From Pleurodeles waltl (Eukaryota > Chordata > Amphibia > Caudata > Salamandridae): DNA of 64,000 nucleotides. Below are positions 1 through 12,423 of this stretch, in pieces. The stretch lies in contig NW_027150018.1 in assembly GCF_031143425.1 (NCBI RefSeq), forward strand, positions 62,001-126,000, read 5' to 3'. Both the position numbers and the translations under genes were made by a program. The first letter of the stretch is position 1. Each line of letters starts with the position of its first letter. Below the pieces are notes generated by a model. The model was given only the letters and a program-made list of their open reading frames with translations. It made no database searches and was not told where the DNA came from.

Positions 1-165
1 CCCAAAGCGCAACGTGGACACATCCAAATTTTTGAAAGAAACAGAGGTGTTTTTTTGCGAAGTGCCTACCTGTAGATTTTGGCCTCTAGCTCAGCCGGCA
101 CCTAGGGAAACCTACCAAACCTGTGCATTTCTGAAAACTAGAGACCTAGGGGAATCCAAGGAGGG
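1..165. repeat. Partial M8 monomer at the left window edge
   Basis: This is the last 165 bp of a monomer (unit positions 219-383). AACGTGGACACATCC, GAAACAGAGG and a seven-T run match M8. The first 218 bp lie outside the window. Confidence 0.93.
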
Positions 166-2464
166 GTGACTTGCTGGGCTCGGACCTGGTTCTGTTACCC
201 AGAATCCTTTGCAAACCTCAAAATTTGGCTAAAAAAACACATGTTCCTCACATTTCTGTGGCAGAAAGTTCTGGAATCTGAGAGAAGCCACAAATTTCCT
301 TCCACCCAGCGTTCCTCCAATTCTCACGATAAGAATGATACCTCACTTGTGTGGGTAGGCCTAGCGCCCGCGACAGGAAACGCCCCAAAGCGCAACGTGG
401 ACACATCCACATTTTTGAAAGAAAACAGAGGTGTTTTTTGCGAAGTGCCTACCTGTAGATTTTGGCCTCTAGCTCAGCCGGCACCTAGGGAAACCTACCA
501 AACCTGTGCATTTCTGAAAACTAGAGACCTAGGGGAATCCAAGGAGGGGTGTCTTGCGGGGCTCGGACCAGGTTCTGTTACCCAGAATCCTTTGCTAACC
601 TCAAAATTTGGCTAAAAAAACACATGTTCCTCACATTTCTGTGGCAGAAAGTTCTGGAATCTGAGAGAAGCCACAAATTTCCTACCACACAGCGTTCCTC
701 CAAGTCTCACGATAAGAATGATACCTCACTTGTGTGGGTAGGCCTAGCGCCCTTGACAGGAAACGCCCCAAAGCGCAACTTGGACACATCCAAATTTTTG
801 AAAGAAAACAGAGGTGTTTTTTTGCGAAGTGCCTACCTGTAGATTTTGGCCTCTAGCTCAGCCGGCACCTAGGGAAACCTACCACACCTGTGCATTTCTG
901 AAAACTAGAGACCTAGGGGAATCCAAGGAGGGGTGACTTGTGGGGCTCGGAACAGGTTCTGTTACCCAGAATCCTTTGCAAACCTCAAAATTTGGCTAAA
1001 AAAACACATGTTCCTCACTTTTCTGTGGCAGAAAGTTCTGGAATCTGAGAGGAGCCACGAATTTCCATCCACCCAGCGTTCCCCCAAGTCTCCCGATAAA
1101 AATGATACCTCACTTGTGTGGGTGGGCCTAGCGCCCGCGACAGAAAACGCCCCAAAGCGCAACGTGGACACATCCAAATTTTTGAAAGAAACAGAGTTGT
1201 TTTTTGCGAAGTGCCTACCTGTAGATTTTGGCCTCTAGCTCAGCCGGCACCTAGGGAAACCTACCAAACCTGTGCATTTCTGAAAACTAGAGACCTAGGG
1301 GAATCCAAGGAGGGGTGACTTGCGGGGCTCGGACCAGGTTCTGTTACCCAGAATCCTTTGCTAACCTCAAAATTTGGCTAAAAAAACACATGTTCCTCAC
1401 ATTTCTGTGGCAGAAAGTTCTGGAATCTGAGAGAAGCCACAAATTTCCTACCACACAGCGTTCCTCCAAGTCTCACGATAAGAATGATACCTCACTTGTG
1501 TGGGTAGGCCTAGCGCCCGTGACAGGAAACGCCCCAAAGCGCAACTTGGACACATCCAAATTTTTGAAAGAAAACAGAGGTGTTTTTTTGCGAAGTGCCT
1601 ACCTGTAGATTTTGGCCTCTAGCTCAGCCGGCACCTAGGGAAACCTACCACACCTGTGCATTTCTGAAAACTAGAGACCTAGGGGAATCCAAGGAGGGGT
1701 GACTTGTGGGGCTCGGAACAGGTTCTGTTACCCAGAATCCTTTGCAAACCTCAAAATTTGGCTAAAAAAACACATGTTCCTCACTTTTCTGTGGCAGAAA
1801 GTTCTGGAATCTGAGAGGAGCCACGAATTTCCATCCACCCAGCGTTCCCCCAAGTCTCCCGATAAAAATGATACCTCACTTGTGTGGGTAGGCCTAGCGC
1901 CCGCGACAGGAAATGCCCCAAAGCGCAACGTGGCCACATCCAAATTTTTGAAAGAAAACAGAGGTGTTTTTTGCGAAGTGCCTACCTGTAGATTTTGGCC
2001 TCTAGCTCAGCCGGCACCTAGGGAAACCTACCAAACCTGTGCATTTCTGAAAACTAGAGACCTAGGGGAATCCAAGGAGTGGTGACTTGTGGGGTTCGGA
2101 ACAGGTTCTGTTACCCAGAATCCTTTGCAAACCTCAAAATTTGGCTAAAAAAACACATGTTCCTCACTTTTCTGTGGCAGAAAGTTCCGGAATCAGAGAG
2201 GAGCCACGAATTTCCATCCACCCAGCGTTCCCCCAAGTCTCCCGATAAAAATGATACCTCACTTGTGTGGGTAGGCCTAGCGCCCGTGACAGAAAACGCC
2301 CCAAAGCGCAACGTGGACACATCCAAATTTTTGAAAGAAACAGAGGTGTTTTTTTGCGAAGTGCCTACCTGTAGATTTTGGCCTCTAGCTCAGCCGGCAC
2401 CTAGGGAAACCTACCAAACCTGTGCATTTCTGAAAACTAGAGACCTAGGGGAATCCAAGGAGGG
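166..2464. repeat. Domain I hexamer, copy 1 (M1-M6-M7-M6-M9-M8)
   Basis: Monomers begin at 166, 549, 933, 1315, 1699 and 2082 (lengths 383, 384, 382, 384, 383, 383). Against copy 2 I find only three substitutions by eye: T552 against A2851, T1914 against C4213, and G2448 against A4747. T552 removes the TGA that normally ends each open frame, so the frame opened at 166 runs on to 615 (149 codons). Confidence 0.95.
1699..2081. repeat. Hybrid monomer M9 (M7/M8-type front, M3-type tail)
   Basis: The front has CACGAATTTCCATCC and CCCCCAAGTCTCCC. The tail has CGCGACAGGAAATG, GTGGCCACATCC and the GGAGTG end of M3. The switch lies between about 1870 and 1902. The same hybrid occurs at 3998-4381 as part of the duplicated hexamer, so it predates that duplication. 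Confidence 0.85.
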
Positions 2465-4763
2465 GTGACTTGCTGGGCTCGGACCTGGTTCTGTTACCCA
2501 GAATCCTTTGCAAACCTCAAAATTTGGCTAAAAAAACACATGTTCCTCACATTTCTGTGGCAGAAAGTTCTGGAATCTGAGAGAAGCCACAAATTTCCTT
2601 CCACCCAGCGTTCCTCCAATTCTCACGATAAGAATGATACCTCACTTGTGTGGGTAGGCCTAGCGCCCGCGACAGGAAACGCCCCAAAGCGCAACGTGGA
2701 CACATCCACATTTTTGAAAGAAAACAGAGGTGTTTTTTGCGAAGTGCCTACCTGTAGATTTTGGCCTCTAGCTCAGCCGGCACCTAGGGAAACCTACCAA
2801 ACCTGTGCATTTCTGAAAACTAGAGACCTAGGGGAATCCAAGGAGGGGTGACTTGCGGGGCTCGGACCAGGTTCTGTTACCCAGAATCCTTTGCTAACCT
2901 CAAAATTTGGCTAAAAAAACACATGTTCCTCACATTTCTGTGGCAGAAAGTTCTGGAATCTGAGAGAAGCCACAAATTTCCTACCACACAGCGTTCCTCC
3001 AAGTCTCACGATAAGAATGATACCTCACTTGTGTGGGTAGGCCTAGCGCCCTTGACAGGAAACGCCCCAAAGCGCAACTTGGACACATCCAAATTTTTGA
3101 AAGAAAACAGAGGTGTTTTTTTGCGAAGTGCCTACCTGTAGATTTTGGCCTCTAGCTCAGCCGGCACCTAGGGAAACCTACCACACCTGTGCATTTCTGA
3201 AAACTAGAGACCTAGGGGAATCCAAGGAGGGGTGACTTGTGGGGCTCGGAACAGGTTCTGTTACCCAGAATCCTTTGCAAACCTCAAAATTTGGCTAAAA
3301 AAACACATGTTCCTCACTTTTCTGTGGCAGAAAGTTCTGGAATCTGAGAGGAGCCACGAATTTCCATCCACCCAGCGTTCCCCCAAGTCTCCCGATAAAA
3401 ATGATACCTCACTTGTGTGGGTGGGCCTAGCGCCCGCGACAGAAAACGCCCCAAAGCGCAACGTGGACACATCCAAATTTTTGAAAGAAACAGAGTTGTT
3501 TTTTGCGAAGTGCCTACCTGTAGATTTTGGCCTCTAGCTCAGCCGGCACCTAGGGAAACCTACCAAACCTGTGCATTTCTGAAAACTAGAGACCTAGGGG
3601 AATCCAAGGAGGGGTGACTTGCGGGGCTCGGACCAGGTTCTGTTACCCAGAATCCTTTGCTAACCTCAAAATTTGGCTAAAAAAACACATGTTCCTCACA
3701 TTTCTGTGGCAGAAAGTTCTGGAATCTGAGAGAAGCCACAAATTTCCTACCACACAGCGTTCCTCCAAGTCTCACGATAAGAATGATACCTCACTTGTGT
3801 GGGTAGGCCTAGCGCCCGTGACAGGAAACGCCCCAAAGCGCAACTTGGACACATCCAAATTTTTGAAAGAAAACAGAGGTGTTTTTTTGCGAAGTGCCTA
3901 CCTGTAGATTTTGGCCTCTAGCTCAGCCGGCACCTAGGGAAACCTACCACACCTGTGCATTTCTGAAAACTAGAGACCTAGGGGAATCCAAGGAGGGGTG
4001 ACTTGTGGGGCTCGGAACAGGTTCTGTTACCCAGAATCCTTTGCAAACCTCAAAATTTGGCTAAAAAAACACATGTTCCTCACTTTTCTGTGGCAGAAAG
4101 TTCTGGAATCTGAGAGGAGCCACGAATTTCCATCCACCCAGCGTTCCCCCAAGTCTCCCGATAAAAATGATACCTCACTTGTGTGGGTAGGCCTAGCGCC
4201 CGCGACAGGAAACGCCCCAAAGCGCAACGTGGCCACATCCAAATTTTTGAAAGAAAACAGAGGTGTTTTTTGCGAAGTGCCTACCTGTAGATTTTGGCCT
4301 CTAGCTCAGCCGGCACCTAGGGAAACCTACCAAACCTGTGCATTTCTGAAAACTAGAGACCTAGGGGAATCCAAGGAGTGGTGACTTGTGGGGTTCGGAA
4401 CAGGTTCTGTTACCCAGAATCCTTTGCAAACCTCAAAATTTGGCTAAAAAAACACATGTTCCTCACTTTTCTGTGGCAGAAAGTTCCGGAATCAGAGAGG
4501 AGCCACGAATTTCCATCCACCCAGCGTTCCCCCAAGTCTCCCGATAAAAATGATACCTCACTTGTGTGGGTAGGCCTAGCGCCCGTGACAGAAAACGCCC
4601 CAAAGCGCAACGTGGACACATCCAAATTTTTGAAAGAAACAGAGGTGTTTTTTTGCGAAGTGCCTACCTGTAGATTTTGGCCTCTAGCTCAGCCGGCACC
4701 TAGGGAAACCTACCAAACCTGTGCATTTCTGAAAACTAGAGACCTAAGGGAATCCAAGGAGGG
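2465..4763. repeat. Domain I hexamer, copy 2 (M1-M6-M7-M6-M9-M8)
   Basis: Monomers begin at 2465, 2848, 3232, 3614, 3998 and 4381. The unit is about 99.9% identical to copy 1, which indicates a very recent tandem duplication or conversion. The A at 4747 gives the GACCTAAGGG end typical of an M8 lineage that precedes certain M3 monomers, and an M3 does follow at 4764. Confidence 0.95.
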
Positions 4764-5529
4764 GTGACTTGCGGGGCTCGGACCAGGTTCTGTTACCCAG
4801 AATCCTTTGCAAACCTCAAAATTTGGCTAAAAAAACACATGTTCCTCACATTTCTGTTGCAGAAAGTTTTGGAATCTGAGAGGAGCCACACATTTTTTTC
4901 CACCCAGCGTTTCCCTAAGTCTCCCGATAAAAATGATACCTCACTTGTGTGGGTAGGCCTAGCGCCCGCGACAGGAAACGCCCCAAAGCGCAACGTGGCC
5001 ACATCCAAATTTTTGAAAGAAAACAGAGGTGTTTTTTGCCAAATGCCTACCTGTAGATTTTGGCCTCTAGCTCAGCCGGCACCTAGGGAAACCTACCAAA
5101 CCTGTGCATTTCTGAAAACTAGAGACCTAGGGGAATCCAAGGAGTGGTGACTTGTGGGGTTCAGAACAGGTTCTGTTACCCAGAATCCTTTGCAAACCTC
5201 AAAATTTGGCTAAAAAAACACATGTTCCTCACTTTTCTGTGGCAGAAAGTTCTGGAATCAGAGAGGAGCCACGAATTTCCATCCACCCAGCGTTCCCCCA
5301 AGTCCCCCGATAAAAATGATACCTCACTTGTGTGGGTAGGCCTAGCGCCCGTGACAGAAAACGCCCCAAAGCGCAACGTGGACACATCCAAATTTTTGAA
5401 AGAAACAGAGGTGTTTTTTTGCGAAGTGCCTACCTGTAGATTTTGGCCTCTAGCTCAGCCGGCACCTAGGGAAACCTACCAAACCTGTGCATTTCTGAAA
5501 ACTAGAGACCTAGGGGAATCCAAGGAGGG
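4764..5529. repeat. M3-M8 pair with private variants
   Basis: Monomers begin at 4764 (M3) and 5147 (M8). The M3 has TTGCCAAATGCC and the M8 has GGGTTCAGAAC and AAGTCCCCCG. All three variants recur at 12424-13189, exactly 20 monomers (7,660 bp) away, so the two pairs share a recent ancestor. Confidence 0.9.
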
Positions 5530-7061
5530 GTGACTTGCTGGGCTCGGACCAGGTTCTGTTACCCAGAATCCTTTGCAAACCTCAAAATTTGGCTAAAAAA
5601 ACACATGTTCCTCACATTTCTGTGGCAGAAAGTTCTGGAATCTGAGAGAAGCCACAAATTTCCTTCCACCCAGCGTTCCTCCAATTCTCACGATAAGAAT
5701 AATACCTCACTTGTGTGGGTAGGCCTAGCGCCCGCGACAGGAAACGCCCCAAAGCGCAAAGTGGACACATCCACATTTTTGAAAGAAAACAGAGGTGTTT
5801 TTTGCGAAGTGCCTACCTGTAGATTTTGGCCTCTAGCTCAGCCGGCACCTAGGGAAACCTACCAAACCTGTGCATTTCTGAAAACTAGAGACCTAGGGGA
5901 ATCCAAGGAGGGGTGACTTGTGGGGCTCGGACCAGGTTCTGTTACCCAGAATCCTTTGCGAACCTCAAAATTTGGCTAAAAAAACACATGTTCCTCACAT
6001 TTCTGTGGCAGAAAGTTCTGGAATCTGAGAGAAGCCACAAATTTCCTTCCACCCAGCGTTCCTGCAATTCTCACGATAAGAATGATACCTCACTTGTGTG
6101 GGTAGGCCTAGCGCCCGCGACAGGAAACGCCCCAAAGCGCAAAGTGGACACATCCACATTTTTGAAAGAAAACAGAGGTGTTTTTTGCGAAGTGCCTACC
6201 TGTAGATTTTGGCCTCTAGCTCAGCCGGCACCTAGGGAAACCTACCAAACCTGTGCATTTCTGAAAACTAGAGACCTAGGGGAATCCAAGGAGGGGTGAC
6301 TTGCGGGGCTCGGACCAGGTTCTGTTACCCAGAATCCTTTGCAAACCTCAAAATTTGGCTAAAAAAACACATGTTCCTCACATTTCTGTTGCAGAAAGTT
6401 TTGGAATCTGAGAGGAGCCACACATTTTTTTCCACCCAGCGTTTCCCTAAGTCTCCCGATAAAAATGATACCTCACTTGTGTGGGTAGGCCTAGCGCCCG
6501 CGACAGGAAACGCCCCAAAGCGCAACGTGGCCACATCCAAATTTTTGAAAGAAAACAGAGGTGTTTTTTGCGAAGTGCCTACCTGTAGATTTTGGCCTCT
6601 AGCTCAGCCGGCACCTAGGGAAACCTACCAAACCTGTGCATTTCTGAAAACTAGAGACCTAGGGGAATCCAAGGAGTGGTGACTTGTGGGGTTCGGAACA
6701 GGTTCTGTTACCCAGAATCCTTTGCAAACCTCAAAATTTGGCTAAAAAAACACATGTTCCTCACATTTCTGTGGCAGAAAGTTCTGGAATCTGAGAGAAG
6801 CCACAAATTTCCTTCCACCCAGTGTTCCTCCAATTCTCACGATAAGAATGATACCTCACTTGTGTGGGTAGGCCTAGCGCCCGCGACAGGAAACGCCCCA
6901 AAGCGCAAAGTGGACACATCCACATTTTTTAAAGAAAACAGAGGTGTTTTTTGCGAAGTGCCTACCTGTAGATTTTGGCCTCTAGCTCAGCCGGCACCTA
7001 GGGAAACCTACCAAACCTGTGCATTTCTGAAAACTAGAGACCTAGGGGAATCCAAGGAGGG
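5530..7061. repeat. Mosaic block M1-M2-M3-hybrid
   Basis: Monomers begin at 5530 (M1), 5913 (M2), 6296 (M3) and 6679 (M8 head with M1 body). The M1 at 5530 carries AAGAATAATACC, shared only with the M1 at 13956. Confidence 0.88.
6679..7061. repeat. Hybrid monomer (M8 head, M1 body)
   Basis: The head TGTGGGGTTCGGAAC belongs to M8/M4, as expected after an M3. From CACATTTCTGTGG onward the monomer is M1, with private CCCAGTGTTCC. The switch lies in the first 90 bp of the unit. Confidence 0.83.
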
Positions 7062-7444
7062 GTGACTTGTGGGGCTCGGACCAGGTTCTGTTACCCAGAA
7101 TCCTTTGCGAACCTCAAAATTTGGCTAAAAAAACACATGTTCCTCACATTTCTGTGGCAGAAAGTTCTGGAATCTGAGAGGAGCCACAAATTTCCTTCCA
7201 TCCAGCGTTCCCTCAAGTCTCCCGATAAAAATGATACCTCACTTGTGTGGGTAGGCCTAGCGCCCGCGACAGGAAACGCCCCAAAGCGCAACGTTGACAC
7301 ATCCAAATTTTTGAAAGAAAACAGAGGTGTTTTTTGCGAAGTGCCTACCTGTAGATTTTGGCCTCTAGCTCAGCCGGCACCTAGGGAAACCTACCAAACC
7401 TGTGCATTTCTGAAAACTAGAGACCTAGGGGAATCCAAGGAGGG

Positions 7445-7827
7445 GTGACTTGCTGGGCTCGGACCAGGTTCTATTACCCAGAATCCTTTGCAAACCTCAA
7501 AATTTGGCTAAAAAAACACATGTTCCTCACATTTCTGTGGCAGAAAGTTCTGGAATCTGAGAGAAGCCACAAATTTCCTACCACCCAGCGTTCCTCCAAG
7601 TCTCACGATAAGAATGATACCTCACTTGTGTGGGTAGGCCTAGCGCCCGTGACAGAAAACGCCCCAAAGCGCAACGTGGACACATCCAAATTTTTGAAAG
7701 AAACAGAGGTGTTTTTTTGCGAAGTGCCTACCTGTAGATTTTGGCCTCTAGCTCAGCCGGCACCTAGGGAAACCTACCAAACCTGTGCATTTCTGAAAAC
7801 TAGAGACCTAGGGGAATCCAAGGAAGG
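7445..7827. repeat. Hybrid monomer (M6 front, M8 tail)
   Basis: TTCTATTACCC, CCTACCACCCAG and CTCCAAGTCTCAC mark M6. CGTGACAGAAAACG, AACGTGG and GAAACAGAGG with seven T mark M8. The length is 383 bp because the tail is M8. The switch lies between about 7612 and 7656. Confidence 0.84.
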
Positions 7828-8210
7828 GTGACTTGCTGGGCTCGGACCAGGTTCTGTTACCCAGAATCCTTTGCAAACCTCAAAATTTGGCTAAAAAAAC
7901 ACATGTTCCTCACTTTTCTGTGGCAGAAAGTTCTGGAATCTGAGAGGAGCCACGAATTTCCATCCACCCAGCGTTCCCGCAAGTCTCCCGATAAAAATGA
8001 TACCTCACTTGTGTGGGTAGGCCTAGCGCCCGTGACAGAAAACGCCCCAAAGCGCAACGTGGACACATCCAAATTTTTGAAAGAAACAGAGGTGTTTTTT
8101 TGCGAAGTGCCTACCTGTAGATTTTGGCCTCTAGCTCAGCCGGCACCTAGGGAAACCTACCAAACCTGTGCATTTCTGAAAACTAGAGACCTAGGGGAAT
8201 CCAAATAGGG

Positions 8211-8593
8211 GTGACTTGCTGGGCTCGGACCAGGTTCTGTTACCCAGAATCCTTTGCAAACCTCAAAATTTGGCTAAAAAAACACATGTTCCTCACATTT
8301 CTGTGGCAGAAAGTTCTGGAATCTGAGAGAAGCCACAAATTTCCTTCCACCCAGCGTTCCTTCAATTCTCACGATAAGAATGATACCTCACTTGTGTGGG
8401 TAGGCCTAGCGCCCGCGACAGGAAACGCCCCAAAGCGCAACGTGGCCACATCCAAATTTTTGAAAGAAAACAGAGGTGTTTTTTGCGAAGAGCCTACCTG
8501 TAGATTTTGGCCTCTAGCTCAGCCGGCACCTAGGGAAACCTACCAAACCTGTGCATTTCTGAAAACTAGAGACCTAGGGGAATCCAAGGAGTG
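8211..8593. repeat. Hybrid monomer (M1 front, M3 tail)
   Basis: The front is M1 (TGCTGGGCTC, CTTCAATTCTCAC with one private base). The tail has GTGGCCACATCC and GGAGTG of M3, plus private GCGAAGAGCC. A similar junction of different origin occurs at 47661. Confidence 0.84.
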
Positions 8594-8976
8594 GTGACTT
8601 GTGGGGTTCGGAACAGGTTCTGTTACCCAGAATCCTTTGCAAACCTCAAAATTTGGCTAAAAAAACACATGTTCCTCACTTTTCTGTGGCAGAAAGTTCT
8701 GGAATCTGAGAGGAGCCACGAATTTCCATCCACCCAGCGTTCCCCCAAGTCTCCCGATAAAAATGATACCTCACTTGTGTGGGTAGGCCTAGCGCCCGTG
8801 ACAGAAAACGCCCCAAAGCGCAATGTGGACACATCCAAATTTTTGAAAGAAACAGAGGTGTTTTTTTGCGAAGTGCCTACCTGTAGATTTTGGCCTCTAG
8901 CTCAGCCGGCACCTAGGGAAACCTACCAAACCTGTGCATTTCTGAAAACTAGAGACCTAGGGGAATCCAAGGAGGG

Positions 8977-11900
8977 GTGACTTGCTGGGCTCGGACCAGG
9001 TTCTGTTACCCAGAATCCTTTGCAAACCTCAAAATTTGGCTAAAAAAACACATGTTCCTCACATTTCTGTGGCAGAAAGTTCTGGAATCTGAGAGAAGCC
9101 ACAAATTTCCTTCCACCCAGCGTTCCTCCAATTCTCACGATAAGAATGATACCTCACTTGTGTGGGTAGGCCTAGCGCCCGCGACAGGAAACGCCCCAAA
9201 GCGCAAAGTGGACACATCCACATTTTTGAAAGAAAACAGAGGTGTTTTTTGCGAAGTGCCTACCTGTAGATTTTGGCCTCTAGCTCAGTCGGCACCTAGG
9301 GAAACCTACCAAACCTGTGCATTTCTGAAAACTAGAGACCTAGGGGAATCCAAGGAGGGGTGACTTGTGGGGCTCGGACCAGGTTCTGTTACCCAGAATC
9401 CTTTGCGAACCTCAAAATTTGGCTAAAAAAACACATGTTCCTCACATTTCTGTGGCAGAAAGTTCTGGAATCTGAGAGAAGCCACAAATTTCCTTCCACC
9501 CAGCGTTCCTGCAATTCTCACGATAAGAATGATACCTCACTTGTGTGGGTAGGCCTAGCGCTCGCGACAGGAAACGCCCCAAAGCGCAAAGTGGACACAT
9601 CCACATTTTTGAAAGAAAACAGAGGTGTTTTTTGCGAAGTGCCTACCTGTAGATTTTGGCCTCTAGCTCAGCCGGCACCTAGGGAAACCTACCAAACCTG
9701 TGCATTTCTGAAAACTAGAGACCTAGGGGAATCCAAGGAGGGGTGACTTGCGGGGCTCGGACCAGGTTCTGTTACCCAGAATCCTTTGCAAACCTCAAAA
9801 TTTGGCTAAAAAAACACATGTTCCTCACATTTCTGTTGCAGAAAGTTTTGGAATCTGAGAGGAGCCACACATTTTTTTCCACCCAGCGTTTCCCTAAGTC
9901 TCCCGATAAAAATGATACCTCACTTGTGTGGGTAGGCCTAGCGCCCGCGACAGGAAACGCCCCAAAGCGCAACGTGGCCACATCCAAATTTTTGAAAGAA
10001 AACAGAGGTGTTTTTTGCGAAGTGCCTACCTGTAGATTTTGGCCTCTAGCTCAGCCGGCACCTAGGGAAACCTACCAAACCTGTGCATTTCTGAAAACTA
10101 GAGACCTAGGGGAATCCAAGGAGTGGTGACTTGTGGGGTTCGGAACAGGTTCTGTTACCCAGAATCCTTTGCAAACCTCAAAATTTGGCTAAAAAAACAC
10201 ATGTTCCTCACTTTTCTGTGGCAGAAAGTTCTGGAATCTGAGAGGAGCCACGAATTTCCATCCACCAAGCGTTCCCCCAAGTCTCCCGATAAAAATGATA
10301 CCTCACTTGTGTGGGTAGGCCTAGCGCCCGTGACAGAAAACGCCCCAAAGCGCAACGTGGACACATCCAAATTTTTGAAAGAAACAGAGGTGTTTTTTTG
10401 CGAAGTGCCTACCTGTAGATTTTGGCCTCTAGCTCAGCCGGCACCTAGGGAAACCTACCAAACCTGTGCATTTCTGAAAACTAGAGACCTAGGGGAATCC
10501 AAGGAAGGGTGACTTGCTGGGCTCGGACCAGGTTCTGTTACCCAGAATCCTTTGCAAACCTCAAAATTTGGCTAAAAAAACACATGTTCCTCACATTTCT
10601 GTGGCAGAAAGTTCTGGAATCTGAGAGAAGCCACAAATTTCCTTCCACCCAGCGTTCCTCCAATTCTCACGATAAGAATGATACCTCACTTGTGTGGGTA
10701 GGCCTAGCGCCCGCGACAGGAAACGCCCCAAAGCGCAAAGTGGACACATCCACATTTTTGAAAGAAAACAGAGGTGTTTTTTGCGAAGTGCCTACCTGTA
10801 GATTTTGGCCTCTAGCTCAGCCGGCACCTAGGGAAACCTACCAAACCTGTTCATTTCTGAAAACTAGAGACCTAGGGGAATCCAAGGAGGGGTGACTTGT
10901 GGGGCTCGGACCAGGTTCTGTTACCCAGAATCCTTTGCGAACCTCAAAATTTGGCTAAAAAAACACATGTTCCTCACATTTCTGTGGCAGAAAGTTCTGG
11001 AATCTGAGAGGAGCCACAAATTTCCTTCCATCCAGCGTTCCCCCAAGTCTCCCGATAAAAATGATACCTCACTTGTGTGGGTAGGCCTAGCGCCCGCGAC
11101 AGGAAACGCCCCAAAGCGCAATTTGGACAAATCCAAATTTTTGAAAGAAAACAGAGGTGTTTTTTTGCGAAGTGCCTACCTGTAGATTTTGGCCTCTAGC
11201 TCAGCCGGCACCTAGGGAAACCTACCACACCTGTGCATTTCTGAAAACTAGAGACCTAGGGGAATCCAAGGAGGGGTGACTTGTGGGGCTCGGAACAGGT
11301 TCTGTTACCCAGAATCCTTTGCAAACCTCAAAATTTGGCTAAAAAAACACATGTTCCTCACTTTTCTGTGGCAGAAAGTTCTGGAATCTGAGAGGAGCCA
11401 CGAATTTCCATCCACCCAGCGTTCCCCCAAGTCTCCCGATAAAAATGATACCTCACTTGTGTGGGTGGGCCTAGCGCCCGCGACAGAAAACGCCCCAAAG
11501 CGCAACGTGGACACATCCAAATTTTTGAAAGAAACAGAGTTGTTTTTTGCGAAGTGCCTACCTGTAGATTTTGGCCTCTAGCTCAGCCGGCACCTAGGGA
11601 AACCTACCAAACCTGTGCATTTCTGAAAACTAGAGACCTAGGGGAATCCAAGGAGGGGTGACTTGCGGGGCTCGGACCAGGTTCTCTTACCCAGAATCCT
11701 TTGCAAACCTCAAAATTTGGCTAAAAAAACACATGTTCCTCACATTTCTGTTGCAGAAAGTTTTGGAATCTGAGAGGAGCCACACATTTTTTTCCACCCA
11801 GCGTTTCCCTAAGTCTCCCGATAAAAATGATACCTCACTTGTGTGGGTAGGCCTAGCGCCCGCGACAGGAAACGCCCCAAAGCGCAACGTGGCCACATCC

Positions 11901-12423
11901 AAATTTTTGAAAGAAAACAGAGGTGTTTTTTGCGAAGTGCCTACCTGTAGATTTTGGCCTCTGGCTCAGCCGGCACCTAGGGAAACCTACCAAACCTGTG
12001 CATTTCTGAAAACTAGAGACCTAGGGGAATCCAAGGAGTGGTAACTTGTGGGGTTCGGAACAGGTTCTGTTACCCAGAATCCTTTGCAAACCTCAAAATT
12101 TGGCTAAAAAAACACATGTTCCTCACTTTTCTGTGGCAGAAAGTTCTGGAATCAGAGAGGAGCCACGAATTTCCATCCACCCAGCGTTCCCCCAAGTCTC
12201 CCGATAAAAATGATACCTCACTTGTGTGGGTAGGCCTAGCGCCCGTGACAGAAAACGCCCCAAAGCGCAACGTGGACACATCCAAATTTTTGAAAGAAAC
12301 AGAGGTGTTTTTTTGCGAAGTGCCTACCTGTAGATTTTGGCCTCTAGCTCAGCCGGCACCTAGGGAAACCTACCAAACCTGTGCATTTCTGAAAACTAGA
12401 GACCTAAGGGAATCCAAGGAGGG
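8977..12423. repeat. Nine-monomer block resembling the 12-mer without M6
   Basis: Monomers begin at 8977 (M1), 9360 (M2), 9743 (M3), 10126 (M4), 10509 (M1), 10892 (M5 with M6-like tail, 384 bp), 11276 (M7), 11658 (M3) and 12041 (M8). The M5 tail has the seven-T run and ACCACACC of M6, so a deletion has fused M5 to the end of M6. Confidence 0.88.

Larger units (their letters stand above)
1..4763. repeat. Array domain I: two copies of a 2,299-bp hexameric HOR
   Basis: After a partial M8 tail (1-165), the hexamer M1-M6-M7-M6-M9-M8 occurs twice in tandem. This order is not seen elsewhere in the window: it lacks M2, M3, M4 and M5, and M9 (an M8-like front joined to an M3 tail) stands where other domains have M3. 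The left edge of the domain lies outside the window. Confidence 0.9.
7062..8976. repeat. Mosaic block M5-hybrid-M8-hybrid-M8
   Basis: Monomers begin at 7062 (M5, with private CCCTCAAG), 7445 (M6 front, M8 tail), 7828 (M8 body with an M1-type head and CCCGCAAG), 8211 (M1 front, M3 tail) and 8594 (M8). The monomer at 7828 ends with a unique CCAAATAGGGG at about 8201-8211. This is one of the most rearranged stretches. Confidence 0.85.
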
